From NCBI GenBank assembly GCA_013362195.1, contig JABFWM010000537.1, positions 1 to 5,306 of the forward strand: 5,306 nucleotides of DNA, given 5' to 3'. Numbering within the stretch: the stretch's first letter is position 1; each line of letters begins with the position of its first letter. The translations under genes were made by a program, and so were the position numbers. Positions 5,148 through 5,306 of this stretch are shown piece by piece. Below the pieces are notes generated by a model. That model had not been told where the DNA came from. It was given only the letters and a program-made list of their open reading frames with translations, and ran no database searches. The stretch is from Acidobacteriota bacterium (GTDB lineage Bacteria > Acidobacteriota > Vicinamibacteria > Vicinamibacterales > 2-12-FULL-66-21).

Positions 5148-5306
5148 ATGAGCGTGCTCCTCGTGCACTCCGACCCGGCGTCGCTCACGTCGCTCGCGGA
5201 CCTGCTGCAGCGCGCCGGCTATCGCGTGCGGCGGGCCCCGTCTTTCGAAGACGCGCGCCAGGCGCTCGCCGCCCGCCCTGCGTGCCTCATCGCCGCCGTC
5301 CAGCTC
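5148..5306 (+). CDS. Receiver-like (pseudo-receiver) protein, N-terminal 53 codons; runs off right edge
   Basis: The visible sequence MSVLLVHSDPASLTSLADLL, continuing QRAGYRVRRAPSFEDARQAL and then PACLIAAVQL, follows the beta1-alpha1-beta2-alpha2-beta3 pattern of a response-regulator receiver domain. The residues that make a receiver work are absent. The acidic pair after beta1 (usually DD in a V-D-D-D-P context) is His7-Ser8, and the position of the phospho-acceptor Asp at the end of beta3 (usually LIADVRL) is Ala50. It is therefore probably not phosphorylated in the normal way. The rest of the protein, including any output domain, lies outside the window. The ATG at 5148 begins beta1 correctly but has no visible Shine-Dalgarno. 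A GTG at 5118 in the same frame would add ten Arg-rich residues and is less likely. It is transcribed divergently from the receiver-less sigma-54 activator. Confidence 0.75.
   Translation, partial: MSVLLVHSDPASLTSLADLLQRAGYRVRRAPSFEDARQALAARPACLIAAVQL

Noticed and set aside
4858..5151. Plus-strand ORF of 97 codons ending at the receiver-like gene start.
   Set aside because: No recognisable family, unusual composition for the locus, and it covers the regulatory sites. It is more likely chance.
4854..5168. Minus-strand ORF of 104 codons across the intergenic region.
   Set aside because: It overlaps the sigma-54 promoter candidate and the start of the receiver-like gene, has no good ribosome site or known domain, and would block the divergent layout.

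Overview
The window reads as a high-GC (roughly two-thirds G+C by eye), Gram-negative-type chromosome segment carrying part of an exopolysaccharide (EPS) or capsule secretion locus. The chain-length protein resembles those of XrtA/PEP-CTERM-type EPS loci, and the short sigma-54 activator has a distinctive C-terminal helix-turn-helix. From memory of such proteins this points to Acidobacteriota (Vicinamibacteria-like) or a deltaproteobacterial-type lineage. That placement is inference, because the window has no rRNA or other phylogenetic marker.

Layout. Five genes lie head-to-tail on the minus strand, read from right to left. They are a stand-alone sigma-54-dependent AAA+ activator (3692-4780), a short periplasmic OPX/Wza-type polysaccharide export protein (3060-3674), an uncharacterised outer-membrane beta-barrel protein (1749-3029), a Wzz/GumC-type chain-length co-polymerase (208-1752), and the first 69 codons of a CpsD/CapB-type tyrosine kinase that runs off the left edge (1-208). 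Gaps are 17 and 30 nt between the first three genes. The last two junctions overlap (ATGA and TGATG), so this looks like one operon with translational coupling at its distal end. To the right is a 367-nt divergent intergenic region (4781-5147). A receiver-like protein then begins on the plus strand at 5148 and runs off the right edge.

How the genes fit together. The chain-length protein and kinase would control polymer length at the inner membrane. The OPX protein would form the periplasmic conduit. It has only one PES and one SLBB domain, with no lipobox and no outer-membrane helix, so it cannot easily cross the outer membrane alone. The barrel gene between it and wzz is the natural candidate for the missing outer-membrane channel, as in OPX-plus-porin systems such as Myxococcus Wza/Wzp. 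A good -24/-12 (sigma-54) promoter candidate, TGGC-N7-TTGCA, lies on the minus strand at 4879-4894, 99 nt upstream of the activator start codon. This suggests that the activator drives its own gene and the export operon. Two inverted repeats further upstream are possible enhancer sites. The divergent receiver-like protein lacks the acidic pocket and the phospho-acceptor aspartate, so it is probably a pseudo-receiver, perhaps a partner of the receiver-less activator.

The most interesting points are the apparent sigma-54 feed-forward control of an EPS operon, the embedded barrel partner of a truncated OPX protein, and the degenerate receiver encoded divergently from an activator that has no receiver.
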